A DNA stretch of 64,000 nucleotides from Ophiodon elongatus (Eukaryota > Chordata > Actinopteri > Perciformes > Hexagrammidae). The notes under the pieces were generated by a model. The model worked only from the letters and a program-made list of their open reading frames with translations, was not told the DNA's origin and made no database searches. Numbering within the stretch: the stretch's first letter is position 1; every line of letters begins with the position of its first letter. Where the stretch lies: NCBI GenBank assembly GCA_016806645.1, contig JACSYO010001502.1, positions 2,020,501-2,084,500 on the forward strand, in the 5' to 3' direction. The translations under genes were made by a program, and so were the position numbers. This document shows, in pieces, positions 34,631 to 48,546 of the stretch.

Positions 34631-37600
34631 TCTATGTTCTCTGTCTTTCTCTTTCTGAGGAGGAGGAGGACACGGAGAGAAGAGGCAGGAAATAATAAAC
34701 TCTCCCAGCTCCTGGCTCACGCCCCCTTCTCACCCTGAGGTCAAAGGTCAGGGAGCAAAGAGAGAGGGTGGACCAGCGGGTGTCTGGTGGCCCTGGACCA
34801 GCCCCCAGAGGTCACTTCCAGCTCTTTCCGTTTCACTCGCACACATTTCCCCGTTTTTACACACATTACCAAACAGCCAAAACAAAACATGTGGAAGAGT
34901 GCTCAAAAAGAAACATTAAAAACTGGCAACAATCATGCCTTCCCAACAATTTCAGCTTCATTCTGACTGAACAATGAACAATATGAACAATATGTAATTT
35001 TGAGTTGGAGATTGAAGATAATACATTATGTTCCGCACGCTCTGCTTTTCAGGCTCCAGTTTGATATGTGCATGCTCATTCGAGCAGATCAAACCCACAT
35101 CTCGCAGGCTAGCGTTTCTCCATCCCACGAGTTGCAACAGGCCCTGCACACTGCCCCCATGTCATCGGTGGAAACTATCTTCCTCCCTCTGCCGGAATAA
35201 TGATATATAATTACAATAACAACAACGGCGCTATATAAAATGCACAGCCAAGCGCAGGCACCTTGGCACGATGTATGATGAGAAACCGGAGCCGGCTCTG
35301 TAACTCCCTCTCTCCACCTTTCTATCTCTTCTTCCTTTAACCAGTCACTTCCTCCCGGCGGGCGTAGTAGTTGGGCACTGCAGTCCCGACTGGGTGCCCT
35401 TGTGTAAACACACATACAGCTGCCTATCTGGCCCACTGATCTGGCTCAACGAGGAAACACAGGGGCATCATTCCTGCTTCTTATCGGCTTGGCTTTCCAC
35501 CGACATCCGCCCCCATCAAGCCGCCTCAGTGGAGACAGACACCACGAGGATATCTCGTGTCCCTCATCACAGAGTCGTCCCGATGCTGGCAGCACCTTAT
35601 GCATGGAAAGGCAAGTCCCGCTTCTTCCCGAGCAGACGCCCAGAGAAAAGCTGGAGCGGCTCTCCGAACGGAGGGGAAGTCTCTGTCAAATGAAGTCTGA
35701 TCGGCCTGAGAGCCGTCTCCTCTGGTCCTGTGTTGATCTGCGGCCAGCCCACTCCCTCACTGCTCCCCTTCTCAAAACTCCAGACTACACTACTTAAATG
35801 AAGACGAAAAAAAATGATGTGTGTGCGCGCCAGATTTCCTCCTCCTATCCTAAATCTGATCTTTTCTTACCCTCCTGTTTTTGCACTTATGTTGTAGATG
35901 CATGGCCATTCTCAAGGTGCGATCGAAAGCTATAAATTGAAGAGACATCCAGCATACAAAACAGACTGTGCTCTGTTGAAAGCTGATATACAGACACAGG
36001 GACAGTTTATGAAAATAAATGAGCTTAGTGTCAGTGGGTTCAAGTGGAAACGTTCCTATTTTTTTGGGGTGTGGGGGTTGACCCATGTCTGTTTGGGAAA
36101 TGTTTGACTGACACCTGGCTTAAGTGTGTGAAAGCGAGGAAAAACAGCAGCAGTCTTCTTAGGCAGCTTTTGTCCCTCTTCTAGTCTTTGTAACCTTGCT
36201 TTTTTACATTTTTTGTAGTTCAGCCTTCATGCTCCCATGTACTGTTGAGAGGCAGGACCTTCAATTATCCATCTTGGGAGTAATACAAAACTCAGACACC
36301 ATATATCCCCTGGTAGGACAAGAGGGATCCCTGGTGATGACACTGGAGAAAATAAACACACCGACAGGCTGCCCTCAGGGAAGGGAAAGGGGTTCGAGTT
36401 GGGCGGGGGCGGGGGTTGGGGGGGGGGGTTAGCACCTGCACTTCTTTTTGGCCTCCTCTCTGCAGGAACTACTTAAAGACCCATCTGCCCGCATGTGGGG
36501 CGAGCCCATATCCCTGTCATATTGGGTAAACAGGGACAAAGGCAACGCGGCAGAGCATCAAAGACCTGGAGGGAAGAACAGGTCACAACTGGTGCTGCTG
36601 ACTGAGGTAGGGGCCTGGCCTCTCTGCTTCACAAGACTGCACAGCTGAATAAAAGTCAACAGCACACATCAGGAAGCGGCTCCAACGCTGATTGGATAAC
36701 AGGGGGCAATCCTGACTGCTCCAGCAAGAGTGGGTTTTGTATACATCCAATAAAAATCAGAAAGGTTTATCTTCAAAAACAAGGGGATTGTAACAAACTG
36801 AATGAAGCCCAGAGTTGGGAATGAAGACGTCCAGGGCGAGGGAGCAGTGGGGTGTCTGAGAAAGAGCAAGTCTTTTCTGGTATGATGGTCTAATCTGACC
36901 CGTGCGCTGAAGCTGATTCACATGCTATACCCCGAACCTGTCTGCACTCGCCCCGCATCTCACGGACAGAAGATCTGCCGCACACGCATTCCTCAGCTCC
37001 ACAGAGAGGGAAAGAGGGAGAGGGAGACGGACACACAGAAAGAGACAGGAAAAGACACACAAACATAGAGAAGGGAGATCAATTCAAAACAAGAAGATGA
37101 GAGGCAATGAGGGGGGAGGGGAGGAGCATACGAGAGAAAATAGTAAGAACAGCTCTCCGGGAGAGAGGAGTAAAAGGAGACGGGGGTAAAAAGAGGTGAA
37201 ACATTCTCGGCGAGGTGAAAAGTTGCCAAGCCCCGACTCATTTCTCCTCCCTCTTTATTTGGCTCGGAGATAGACGTACAGATAATGGCTGAGCTCGCAC
37301 CCACGTCTGCCAAAACTGATTGATGATTCAGCCTTACTACATTCAGCTCGGCCCAAAAACCCAGGAAGAGTCTCCCGAGAGAAGAGACTCTAGGGGACCA
37401 TTATGGGCTTCTTCTGTTGGTCTGGGTGAGCCCACTGAGGCAGCCCGGGGCCACATAGGAAACTAATGAGTGGAAACACTGGGCCTCTGGGATGGCCTAA
37501 CTCTGTCTGATTAAAGACTGAGACGTTATTAAAAGTGGGACAGACTAAGAGAAGGAGACGAAAGAAAGAGAGACATGATTTGGAATCAAATAAGGGAATT

Positions 37601-39655
37601 AGGAGGGAGGAGAAGAGGGTCCTTTTTGTTTAATGAGAATGAGAAAATGACATTGGAAGGCTTTAGACTGTCATCGTCTGATCCTGACGTCCTGCAGAAA
37701 GTTAATAACAAGTCTCCGTGATAAATCATCTAAACTGAGTGCAACTGCAGAAGACAAATGAGATGCATCTTCAAGGCCGGTGTGCTTTACAGACACGGCT
37801 GTCTCGCTGGCCAGCGGTCCGGGAGGTGCCGGGTAACAGCGGGGCCAAGCGGGTCCCAGAGCCCGGAGACGCCGCAGCCCTGACAACACGGCCGTGGTGT
37901 GGGATCAGAAGAGAAGAGGAATGAAAGGAGAGGCCCCCGGGGATCAGACAGTCACATCCCACAATGCCCTGTTTACCAAGGACACACAGCCACCCCTCCC
38001 CTTCACATTCCCCCCCTACATACCCCCCAACATCTACGTTCACCAAAGCCCGACCCTCCCAAAGTGCCAGGGCCGGGACCCGGGAGACAGCGCTAATTCT
38101 GCCCCGAGGCTTGTTGGCCGAGGACACAAACAGAGGGCTGAGAGGGGAGAGAAAGGGAGGGAGGTAGAACGACTGAGACAGAGGGGAGCGCGAGAGTGGG
38201 GACTGAATGGTACAGTATGTAAGACCCATCTTAATTGGAGATTGTTCTGCGTTTGCCTTGTTTTTCCTGGGAATCTGTGAGGCGGGGGGGGGGGGCAGGA
38301 GGGTGGGGAGGTACGGTTGTTTCCCAAGGTCCTGAACAGCGGGATTAACCACAGGGGCGAAACTCAATAGCGGCCTCGGACACTGGAAACGGATCCGCGG
38401 GTATCGCCACCATACAAGGCCACCTCCAGACCTTTTGCAAAGCGCATGTAACTAACAACCCTTCCCCATTGTCGGGAGCTCTCTGGGCCCTTCCGGCTGA
38501 TTTCACAGGCCTTTCAGCCCACAGGGGAACGTCTGCTCAGACGAAAAGGTAATTCTGATGGAAAGGAGGAATGCACAAGAAGGCCGTCTTGCCCGCAGGG
38601 TGTGTTATAACACTGATCTCCAACATGTGCCAAGAGTCTGATTCATCACGCCAGGCGAGAGGGGAGCTGGGATTGTGCAGCCGTGGCACCGAAGCAGAGG
38701 AGGCCACAGATTCACATTCCTCAATATCAGCCTTGATTAGAGAGATGATGGGAAAACATGTTAATGCAGGGGAGGGGAAAAAGCTGATCAAGTGCCAAAA
38801 GCCTCGAAAATGTCCACCTTCTCTGGGGGAGTGGAGACACTAACTGTGTTTTTAAAAGGCTGTTGTGTGGGCTGTGAACTGGAGGCATACAGTGATCTGA
38901 TCCAGCTGCCCCCCACCCCTTCTCCCCTCAGCCTCGCGTCCCTCCCCGACTCTCCTGGATTCCATCACTGCCCGAGTCTCTACGGCAACAAGCGGCGAAG
39001 ACGCAGACAACAGTTTCTGCTCAGTCTCCTCCTGAAGGTCCCTGGCTGCGGCCCAAAAGCACTTTCAAACTAAAACATATATTAAATAATGTAATTTCAA
39101 ACATGTGCTACAAAAACAAAATGACAGGGCGTCCTAATAGATACTAACAAGAACTTTTGCAAAGTCAGTATTAAAAAACAAACCTGGACTAAAACTCAAC
39201 TGGGCTGCTTTCAGGGTGTTTGCCTCTTCTTTGTTTGTCACTTGAGAGGCGTGAGAACGAAAGTACACACAAGAGTATTTTCATTTCTCAGAATGATAAA
39301 TTGAGTCTGCAAATATAACGCCGCGATGGCTCTATATTCACAGGGGGGAGGATTTATAGGACAGAGAGCGTGGCCTGAACTCCACAGCCAGCCGCTACAA
39401 AAACAAACGCGTGTTAAAAGGTTAAAAATATAATTAGTCTTCTTCCCCCGACTCCACAAATCTCTTTCAAAAACCCAAACAAACAAACCAGCTGCCTTGT
39501 ACGAACACGTTTGAGGACCCAAAGATAAATATGCAGTCCCAAACAGAACGTGTAAATGCTTTATTTGGTTTGTCTAAATGTTTATCCGTCTCGCCTTGTA
39601 ACACTCTGCGCTTGTTGTGCGGCAAATCGAGTGATCACAAAACAAACTTGGTGGT

Positions 39656-39694
39656 CACACACACACACACACACACGCGCGCGCACACACACAC

Positions 39695-39733
<39 letters not shown>

Positions 39734-39747
39734 CACACGCACACACG

Positions 39748-39797
<50 letters not shown>

Positions 39798-39801
39798 CGC
39801 A

Positions 39802-39868
<67 letters not shown>
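39656..39868. repeat. 213-bp (CA)n array with CG interruptions
   Basis: Alternating purine-pyrimidine throughout, with scattered GCAC and GCGCGC interruptions. In cdon intron 1. Confidence 0.95.
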
Positions 39869-39870
<2 letters not shown>

Positions 39871-41023
39871 CGGTCAAATCGTAAAAACCTCTGCAACATA
39901 TTTAGGGTCCGGGCTGCTCACTGCTGCGGGTTTTGAAGGTGAGAAGGGCTTTTGGCAGATGAAGCGGCGCTTCGATGGCGCCAAGAGAAACACAACCTCA
40001 TGACAACAGCGAAACACAGCCATGATACGGGAGCCATGGCGTAAGCTAACTCAGTGCATTCTCTGGGTAGGTCTGTGTGTGTGTGTGTGTGTTTGCTACC
40101 GTTTAAGAGCGCCACAAAGAGATGACAGTGATTTATTTAATGATGAAAGTCAAGGCAACCCCAGAGATGTGTTTTCATTCATCACAATGCACAAGTACAT
40201 CCCGCAGAACCCAGAGTATCTGCTGCAGTCGACCCAGAACAATGCAGAAGGCTGGACCAGCCATGTGTTCTATTCTCCCTCCACTCACTTAGGATATCTT
40301 TTATAAATAAGGGCTTCCATTGCTCCCTAAGGGGCCACATCTTGGAGCAGGGAAGGCCCAAAATGGCACCCACAACCACAGGCCCGGAGGCAGGCAGCAG
40401 CAGAACCCACACTGCCTCACACTCTGATCTGGGAGAAAAACAGCCCTTCAAACAAGTAGCCTGTTTGTCAGCCCGGAGGGGAGTGCCAGCCACTAGTTTT
40501 GCCTTAATATAGTCTTGCTGATCCCTGCGCCGGCTTTTCAGCAGCACACACATTCTGGTTCGCAGAAAACCCATGTCAGATGTGACTTATTGGTTCAGCA
40601 TTTGAAATAGAAAGCTGTGGTTGCTCACAGTTTCAAGAAGAAAAGACTCTAAACTCGTGGGGGCCCAGCGCTGAGGCGACGGGCTAAGTCAGGCATATTT
40701 AGTGGGGTGGGTTTCAGGAAGGGAAAAAGAAATGAATCTTGCAAACAGGAAGACAACGAGGATACAAAAAAAATAAATCCCCTTGAATGTTCTCAACAAC
40801 TTTGCAGTGAGAGCTGTCAGCAAGGGTCCGGTTCAGAAGTTCACTCCCTGAAATCTTCCCGAGGGCTGAAGAATCACGGAGCACACTGCACGAAACACGG
40901 CGGCGGAACAATGGGTCTCATCGTGTAGTTGCTTGACAATTATGAGAAAATATGTTGTTTTTGGCGAGAGGCTAGTATTGTGCAAAATGCCACGTCAAAC
41001 CTTCCTGGGGAACGTTTTGTACT

Positions 41024-41025
<2 letters not shown>

Positions 41026-41086
<61 letters not shown>
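41026..41086. repeat. (CA)n microsatellite
   Basis: About 30 CA units with a single AA interruption. In cdon intron 1. Confidence 0.95.
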
Positions 41087-43014
41087 GTGGTGTTCTGCAT
41101 CATGTTAAAGGCGCATATCTTATAGCTACACAAGCCAAGAAGCACTCCCTCGAATGTCTTGGAGCACATACTAAAAAAAGGCATCTACGGAAAGTAAACT
41201 TTAAACAGTAAGGCTAAAAAAGACTCGCGGTGGGCTTCAAACAACTCGGGACCAACAAAGTATTGCAGTCTGTCGCTGTCTTTTGGTCGTTTTATCGCGT
41301 CTAACAGCAGTAAAAAAAAAATCACGGCCTCTATCAAAGTGTATCCTTCTGTGTCACTCAGACTGCTCTTGCCCATCTGATGAGGTATTTTTTACGAACT
41401 GTATCTGCCTGGACAGTGTGTTTTTTCTCCGCGTGTGTTTAGATTCCCTTATCATGCGGAGAACACAGACATATATATATATATATTTAGTTGAGGCCTG
41501 TATTTCCGTTACATTAGCAGACAACAGCCCATCTTCAGAGGAGAAGCAGGCCTCCCCGCGTTGCCTATCTCCAGCCCGTACGGCTTCGTCCCGCTGCATT
41601 TCGGTGGCTGGCTGGAACATCTGTTTCTGCTGCTCTAAAAACTGTTTGTTTGTCTTAACAATTACGCCCTGATGTTTCTCATTTCATTTCTCAAATCTCT
41701 CGAAAGTCATTATCCAGTTTCAGGTCCTTCAAGGACTGAATTTTTTCGAAACTCAATACGACCATCTGTTGAAAGCCGGCGTACACGTCGGGCTACAGTC
41801 GGCTCACCTTTGACATTTCGGAGGAGTTGTGCCGGAGGAAGCTTGCAGCCTATCTGTAACCTGCTGGAGTAACATGCTTGCATAGTAAAGCGAGTCAACG
41901 CCGGGCTGTGTGGATCATCTGTCAGAGTATAGGGGGACCTGGAAGAAACGGGGAGGGGGGGTCCCACTGAGAGACATATACGTTGTGTAGTGAAAATAAT
42001 GACAGCGTGAGCTTGGAGCAGATAAGAAGTGCTACTAATGACAGCTTCATATAAACAAGGGTGACACCTTCAGCTACTGCGTTTGCCTTCACAGCCTCTT
42101 CAACACAGCTTCAATTTATCCAATTCCACTCAGAGCTTGTCCCGCGAATAAATTTAGGGAGGGCGGAAAGAAAAGTATTTTTTTGTTCGCACTGCAGCTG
42201 CAGGGTGCACTCACCAACCCAGCAGTCACGAGAACTCAAACTCTTTCTCTGACCTGCCCATCTTTCCCATCGACCCCCTGCTCATGGCTGCTGGGTGTTG
42301 TCAATCAGCACCCCCTGGCTCCTTAAACGTGGGGGCTCTTTGGCATGCTGCCCGAAACTCCCCTCTGTCCATCTGAGCTCCGGGTCTGTCCTTGACGAAT
42401 GGGAGCCAAAGCTCGCAGAGTAAAGGCCAGCATCAGAAAATGGGAAAAAGACTGCAGTATGACTCAATCCCTGAGCAATGGGAGTAAAAGTAGGGCTATG
42501 TGTCAAGAGTTCAAAACTGGTTTGAGTTTGGGAATAGCTGCTTGGCAGGTCAAACGCTAATCATACAGCGGTCCACTACATTCTACTTCTATTATACTAA
42601 GAAGCTGAAATGGATTAGCCATCTGAGTTTTAGAAAATGAGTAAGACCTAATTACAGCTGTCAAAATATTGTGATGATGATGAAACATACGGTGGCTGCT
42701 CAAAGTTTGGATTTTTCTCCTGTTTTATGACTCTCAGAACATATTCCACAGCCAACAGTTGATCCTTTGGAGCAATAATATGACAGATCACTGCGTGAAG
42801 CCAAATAAACAACCAAACCACATTGTGATTTAGCTTTTTAATTCACTTCAATTCTCTTCAGGGCCAGGGCTGAGGTTTGCTGCCTGGCCTCGAATCTGTG
42901 CGTCCCAGAAAACAGGAGGTGCCCAAACTGTACTTTAGCCACCCATTTGGACACACCCTCTCCCACCACACTGACCTCCGATAGACATTCATCCACTGAC
43001 ATCCTTCAACAGTG

Positions 43015-43170
43015 TAGGGCTGCAACTAACAATTATTTCATCTGTCGACTATTTCTTTGGGTTATCGATTTTTAGTTAATTCTATGAACTTCTATGAAAT
43101 ACTAAAATGCACAAAATGATCAAAAGTATTGTGGATTATTTGTCCGTCAATTTGTCCGACGATTTTTACT
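43015..43170. mobile_element. Truncated MITE copy, same family (plus orientation)
   Basis: Starts TAGGGCTGCAACTAACAATT and continues TCTGTCGACTATTTCTTTG; the middle and the 3' end appear deleted. In cdon intron 1. Confidence 0.6.
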
Positions 43171-45929
43171 CATAAAACCTCACTTCCTGCATTTACCTTT
43201 AATAAAACCTGATCGTTTCTATGGAAACTCAATTGTTACCTCAACTGCTACTATTCAACAATCATTTGTCATTGTTGGAGCGTATGCGGTTGTGTGATTA
43301 GAATACTACATCAGAAAAATCAAAAGAGCCATTATGAGAGCAGCGGCTGGCATCATTACACATGCTGCTTATGTTCAAATTGCCCACTTAACATAGTTCT
43401 CCTACAGCAACATGTGTTTATCATTAGCCAGCACCCTAATGGCTCAAACATTATTCGAGCTGGCTTAATGGCATAGTTGCGCTTTGTTCGGGTCTATCTG
43501 ATAAGAGTCGGGCCACTAATGGTTTATTAATTTCCCTACGAGTCACAAAGAAAACTAAAAACATGACTGAGTCTGTCATTGGCTGATTCAATCACATTGC
43601 CAAAACAGTTACTGTGGGGAAAGTCCCACGCAATACCAACATACTAAAAAGGTTATTGCAGCTTGGATTTATGGGTTTATTTTAATGTATTTTATATGAA
43701 GAAACTGCCTAACAACATGATGCCATGTTGAAACATTTCAAGCAAAACAGAAACAAATCATTTTCTCTACAGACCAGAATGCAATGCGGCCAGCGCAGTA
43801 GTAGTTACAGCGAGGGTGAAAGGTATTCAAGGAACAGTGGGAAATCATGGAGTGAGTTAAGTTAGAATGAGGCAGGTTGAAGGAAGGCAGCCATTGGAAA
43901 AAGAAAAAAAATTACAACACCTGGCGCAGCCTCTGTGTCAAGACTCAATATGAAAACGTGAGGGAGGATTTCTCCCTGAAAGTGAACGCCGTCAGCGTCC
44001 CAGCCTCAAGCACAAAGACCAAATCTCTCGCTGCCCCTGTCAAAAGCTCACCCAATATTGGGGAGCACTGAAAGGATTTGAAAGGCATCGGAAGTGTCTC
44101 CTTGTCCCCCGCCGACGCAACAATGCACGAGCAACTGTTTGAACTTGAAAAGTGTTTTATCCGAGGGCAGCCATGCGTGTCCCACTGACTGGATGTCATG
44201 CGTTCGAGAGCGATTCAAGACTTTGTTCTCGATAACTTTTAAGTGTTCAGTTTTCTGTGAGTCACCCCTATGTAACAAAAGTCCCTGTGAAGCTCCGATG
44301 ATAGGGGTGAGCGGCAGACAGAAGGAATTACTGGAGGGAAATAAGTGAAGAACTTATCTCTGCAGCCACGACATCACTATCACGTCCACTCTGTCGTCCT
44401 TTATATTTGTGCCCTGAAAGACCCTGAAGTCTCATCTTGGTTATTGTTGATAGTGTGTTTACAATCCTCAACATTTATGGCTTAATTTATCTGTATAGTG
44501 TACGATTATGATGTACTTTATAAAAGAAAATACAAAAACAAAACTTTACTTATTTGACTTTTAAAAGAAGAAATTTTCCTTTTATAAAATGTGATAAATG
44601 TTACAATTTTTTTTAACTCTGTTCAAAGACTATCAAGTTTGGAGTCGTCATCCTCAGAGTTCCTGAGGTGCAGCGGTGCAGATCACAACACAGCAGGACT
44701 TGAGTCCAATAAGCTCATGTGCACACACTTGCACATTCAGTCTCGAGCTGTTAGGGAGGGCATTTTTTTGACACATCAAAAAAAAAAATATTTTAAAATG
44801 TTTTAATTTCCCACATTGAAAGCAGAGTGAGACGCTGAAGAAGTGTGTGAAACTGAGCCAATGAGAACAAAGCAAGAGCTGTTTGATGATCGTGATCATA
44901 CTACGTTCACACGTCTGCATATTTAAAGTGGTTTAAAAGATTCCCCTCTCCCTACTGTGTTTTTATCCGTTGTGGAACTAAACTAATCCTAAATCATAAA
45001 TCCCTCGCCCAATCAAGTAAACAATGACGCCGTCATGCAAGCAGGCAGGTAGAGTTGCTTTTGTACGCTGTTCACGAGAATCTGATAACTTGCCAAAATT
45101 ATAGCAGCAACAACATGGATTTACCAAACCAACCTTTATGACACCCTCAGGGATTCATCTAAAACAATAAAGCCTCTCTGTCTTTGGAGAGAGGAAGAAG
45201 AAAAAAGACTTCAAATATTAGTGTAGGCCACTAAGTTTCTGCACAGTGGTAACTGTGGCAGAAATCTGGCTCCAGAAGTGAATCCAGAACAAAAGTAGAA
45301 CTTTAGAACAAAGTAATGCATCTCATATCTCCCCTCCAAGTCCACCATTTATGACTGTGACACCCATGTGACAAAAGGAGGGACGTATTTGCCATTTCTG
45401 AAAATGCTCTTTCATCTTTAAAAGCAGAAATGCAGCCGCAAGCCATCTGTTTTCAACTGGGATGCTCAGTGAAGTGTCCCTGCCTCTCCAGAGCTGTTTA
45501 CCAAACAAATATTTATGGCCTCTCTTGTGTTTCACTCAGCTCAGAGACAACACGGTGCACTGAGCTGTGTCCGAATGCATGAAGGTCACAGCTCAGTGCT
45601 GGAGAATATTGATAATCTGAATGTTTTGAGGTGAATTTGAACAAATTACAAAGCATTGTTTTACACAATAAATGCAGCTCAGTCTGTTTGTTGTTGTTGT
45701 TGTTGTTTTTTTTGCTTTTCTGTCTGCAGATAATAACTTAACAAAGATGTAGCCTGAAGTCAATCAAATCCATATCATAGGAAAGTGAACTTTTTTTTCA
45801 AGAATCAAAAGGATGTTATGGAGCAAACGTAACGTGTAATAGTAAGTATCTGTAGTCAGCGTATGCCTATGTTATGTGCATGTAACTGTAGCTATAGTCC
45901 ATCATGTGGACAGTTCATTCATAACCATA

Positions 45930-46549
45930 ATATTAATATGTGTCCACGGGCCCGTCTCCCGGACGGCCGCGCAGAGGAGCACGGAGCCGCTCTGCCTCCC
46001 CGAGCCGCGGGTCTCCACTTCCACCACAAGACAGAGTTAAGAAACACGGTCCCGTTCAGAGAGGCCGTTAAACCGGCCCCGTGGAGCCGTGCGCGTCTTT
46101 CAACGTCACTTTTCCTTTTGTTGTGACCGGAGAAACACAGCTGGCCCCGGCGAGCGCACCGAAGCCTCCCCGCTCTCCGCTCCCCGCTCCCCCGGCCCGG
46201 GACTCCCCGTCCTCCGCCCGGCCTTACCTCTCTTGCAGGAGGGCGAAAGCTGCGAGCCGTCGGGTGATTCAGCAGCAGGACACATTCTTCTGGAGGCAAA
46301 TCCGTACGGGGCCCTCCATTAGACACGGGCTCAAAGGGCAAGACGACGGGAGGAACATGAACACAGCCGGAGGTTGACGGAGGGGAGGGGGAAGAGAGTT
46401 TTCAGACCCGCGGAGCTGCTCGGGATTCGGGGCCAAGGTGCGACAAACTCCCGCTGCTCTAAACTCGAGTGGAGGTAGTGGAGAGTCTCTCGGGGGGAGC
46501 GGGGAGTCCGCGTGTCTGGATAAAAGCGTTACGTCCCGGCTTGGTAAAC

Positions 46550-46560
<11 letters not shown>
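45930..46560. promoter_or_regulatory. CpG-rich island, probable cdon promoter
   Basis: This stretch is markedly richer in G+C and CpG than the surrounding AT-rich sequence, and it contains the donor of cdon exon 1. No TATA box is apparent, as expected for a CpG-island promoter. A (CT)n tract at 46549-46596 borders it. Whether it also drives a divergent plus-strand transcript cannot be told from sequence. Confidence 0.6.
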
Positions 46561-46582
<22 letters not shown>

Positions 46583-46600
46583 GTCTCTCTCTCTCAGCCC
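46228..46600 (-). other. cdon: cdon non-coding exon 1 (5' UTR), upstream limit uncertain
   Basis: On the minus strand the sequence ends CCTGCAAGAGAG followed by a strong GTAAGG donor at 46227. The next acceptor that gives a good 5' UTR is at 33500, just before the start-codon exon. The exon lies in GC-rich, CpG-dense sequence typical of a vertebrate promoter island. The transcription start is not visible, so the upper limit of 46600 is a guess. Several upstream ATGs lie in it (46358, 46319, 46285). Confidence 0.65.
46549..46596. repeat. (CT)n microsatellite in the cdon promoter region
   Basis: Reads (GA)n on the cdon sense strand, at the edge of the CpG island. Confidence 0.95.
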
Positions 46601-48476
46601 GTTATTGTGACTTCTCCCCAGCTCGCGCTCCCTCTCTCTGCCGCTGCCTCCTCCACACACGCATCTTTGAAGCCAGTGTCGAGTTGCTCAGCAAATCACG
46701 GCAGTGGCGAAGCTGGTCGTGAAACCAGGAATGTCCCAGCCCCACAGCTCAATACGGCTCCTGGAGAGGGAGGAGGGAGGAGGGGGCAGGGGGTGTTACC
46801 CATATAGACTGTGCATTAACAAGTTTTACAATCTAACGAGAAAAAATAAACTTCCTCCTTTCCTCCTGAGCGCAGCCTACCTGTGTGACTCATTGTTATC
46901 ACGTGAAGGTCAAAGCACCTGGACGCATTCTCCCCTTTGTTGTAGCCTGGTGATATCGGGATGTATCGATTACTCTCAATGCTTAAACATATTTTGCGTG
47001 TTTTCTTTTCAATTAGAATTTTAAATCAATGATTGATCTACTAAACAGACTGACTCTAAGTACCACGTGTTACACTGCGAACTTAATTATTAACCAAGAC
47101 AGAGAAATGTGCAAAATTACGGATTACTAAATTAAAATCTTTAAAACACAAATTACTTCAGCAAAAAGCGACATGTTGGTGAATTAGTTGAATGCTATGA
47201 AGAATCTCCAATCAGATGAATATTAATCTGAACCGGGGATGGGATAAAATAACCAGGTTTTATTTGTAATCTACAATAAACTGTTATCTCATGCAGGCCA
47301 GGTGATCATCATAAGAAAATCCGCCCATGTAAACAAAACTAATCATGTTTCCAGAAAACGTAATCTTCATGATTGAGATCAGCGTGACATGAACACAAAT
47401 AATTTCTGCGAGACCAAAAAAGGGGAAGAAACTTAACTAATAACGACTTGCATGAATGTAAGTATACAGCTTTACTTTACTTAACTTTTTTTTATTAACA
47501 AGAAGTGTCCACACAAGCTTATATTGTTTGTACCTAAGGCTTCATTCACTTTGAGAAGTACTACCTCTGCGTCCAGGACTGGGATAGCTCCATCTAATGC
47601 ACAAACAGCCTCAAAGCCATGAAGGCGGTTCTCATTTTTCAGTGGAATACACTGTGCCTTGTAGATAACACTAGCTCTCACTGGGCCCATTGAAATGAAT
47701 TCAAGTTATGTGGGAGGGGGATGTTTAAAGAGCTAATAGCTACGGGTCATTTCTGGCATCAGACCTGTTGGTTGGATGGACTGAATGTTGGTTGGCTGCA
47801 GCTATTTCCTCATCACTTGGTGAACCACCTTCACAGAGAGGCGGGGGAGAGGAAGAGTGTGAAACAGTCATCTGTTGTGCGTATGGACACGAGTAAACAG
47901 CATAATCGTCTTTGAGGCAGTAATTATGTGCTCCAGCGTTGGCCGGGCGGGCGGCGGCCGGCCCACCCTGCTTCAGACAGCAGGTGCAGCTCACCATCTG
48001 ACAGCTGACTCCTAATGGAAGGTGTGATCCAATCCTCCCGAGGCCGGGCCGACCCAATGCGAGCCTTCAGGCTGTCAGGGCCAAAGCCAACAAACCAGCA
48101 AACCTCTGACACAGGAGGAGAGGGAAAACAAGATGGAGGAGGTGGTGGAGACGGGACTGATGAGGGACGGATGCTTCAACTCTGTTTTCACAGTTAAACA
48201 GACCTGCTATCTTTTTTGCCAGTTTTTTGTCCTTGTCAAGTGTTTTTTTCTGACTTATCAGCACCACTTTCTAATGTCATCAGATATTATAAAAGCTTCA
48301 GCATTCGTATTATTTACATTACTTGGTCGAACAGTTGTGGACAAAGTATTAAACCGCACACTTGATGGATGATGGTTGGAAAACCCTTTCATGTCTCATT
48401 AGACAGTACAGCCCACTTTTTTTTTTCCATCATCGTTTTTAATACAAGTGATTAATTTTCTTCAACCCAGTGATCG

Positions 48477-48480
<4 letters not shown>

Positions 48481-48544
<64 letters not shown>
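48481..48544. repeat. (CT)32 microsatellite
   Basis: Uninterrupted array in the region upstream of cdon. Confidence 0.95.

Positions 48545-48546
<2 letters not shown>

Larger units (their letters stand above)
33501..46227 (-). other. cdon intron 1 (12.7 kb, non-coding)
   Basis: Lies between the non-coding first exon and the start-codon exon. No coding exon was recognised on either strand. It contains MITE copies near 34.4 and 43.0 kb and (CA)n arrays at 39.7 and 41.0 kb. G+C-richer stretches at about 35.2-38.9 kb look like single-copy, possibly regulatory sequence. Confidence 0.6.

Noticed and set aside
39582..39899. Long open frames reading Cys-Val or His-Thr repeats
   Set aside because: They are translations of the (CA)n array in frames without stops. 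The same applies at 13.2, 15.1, 16.4, 18.5, 41.0, 48.5 and 53.0 kb.
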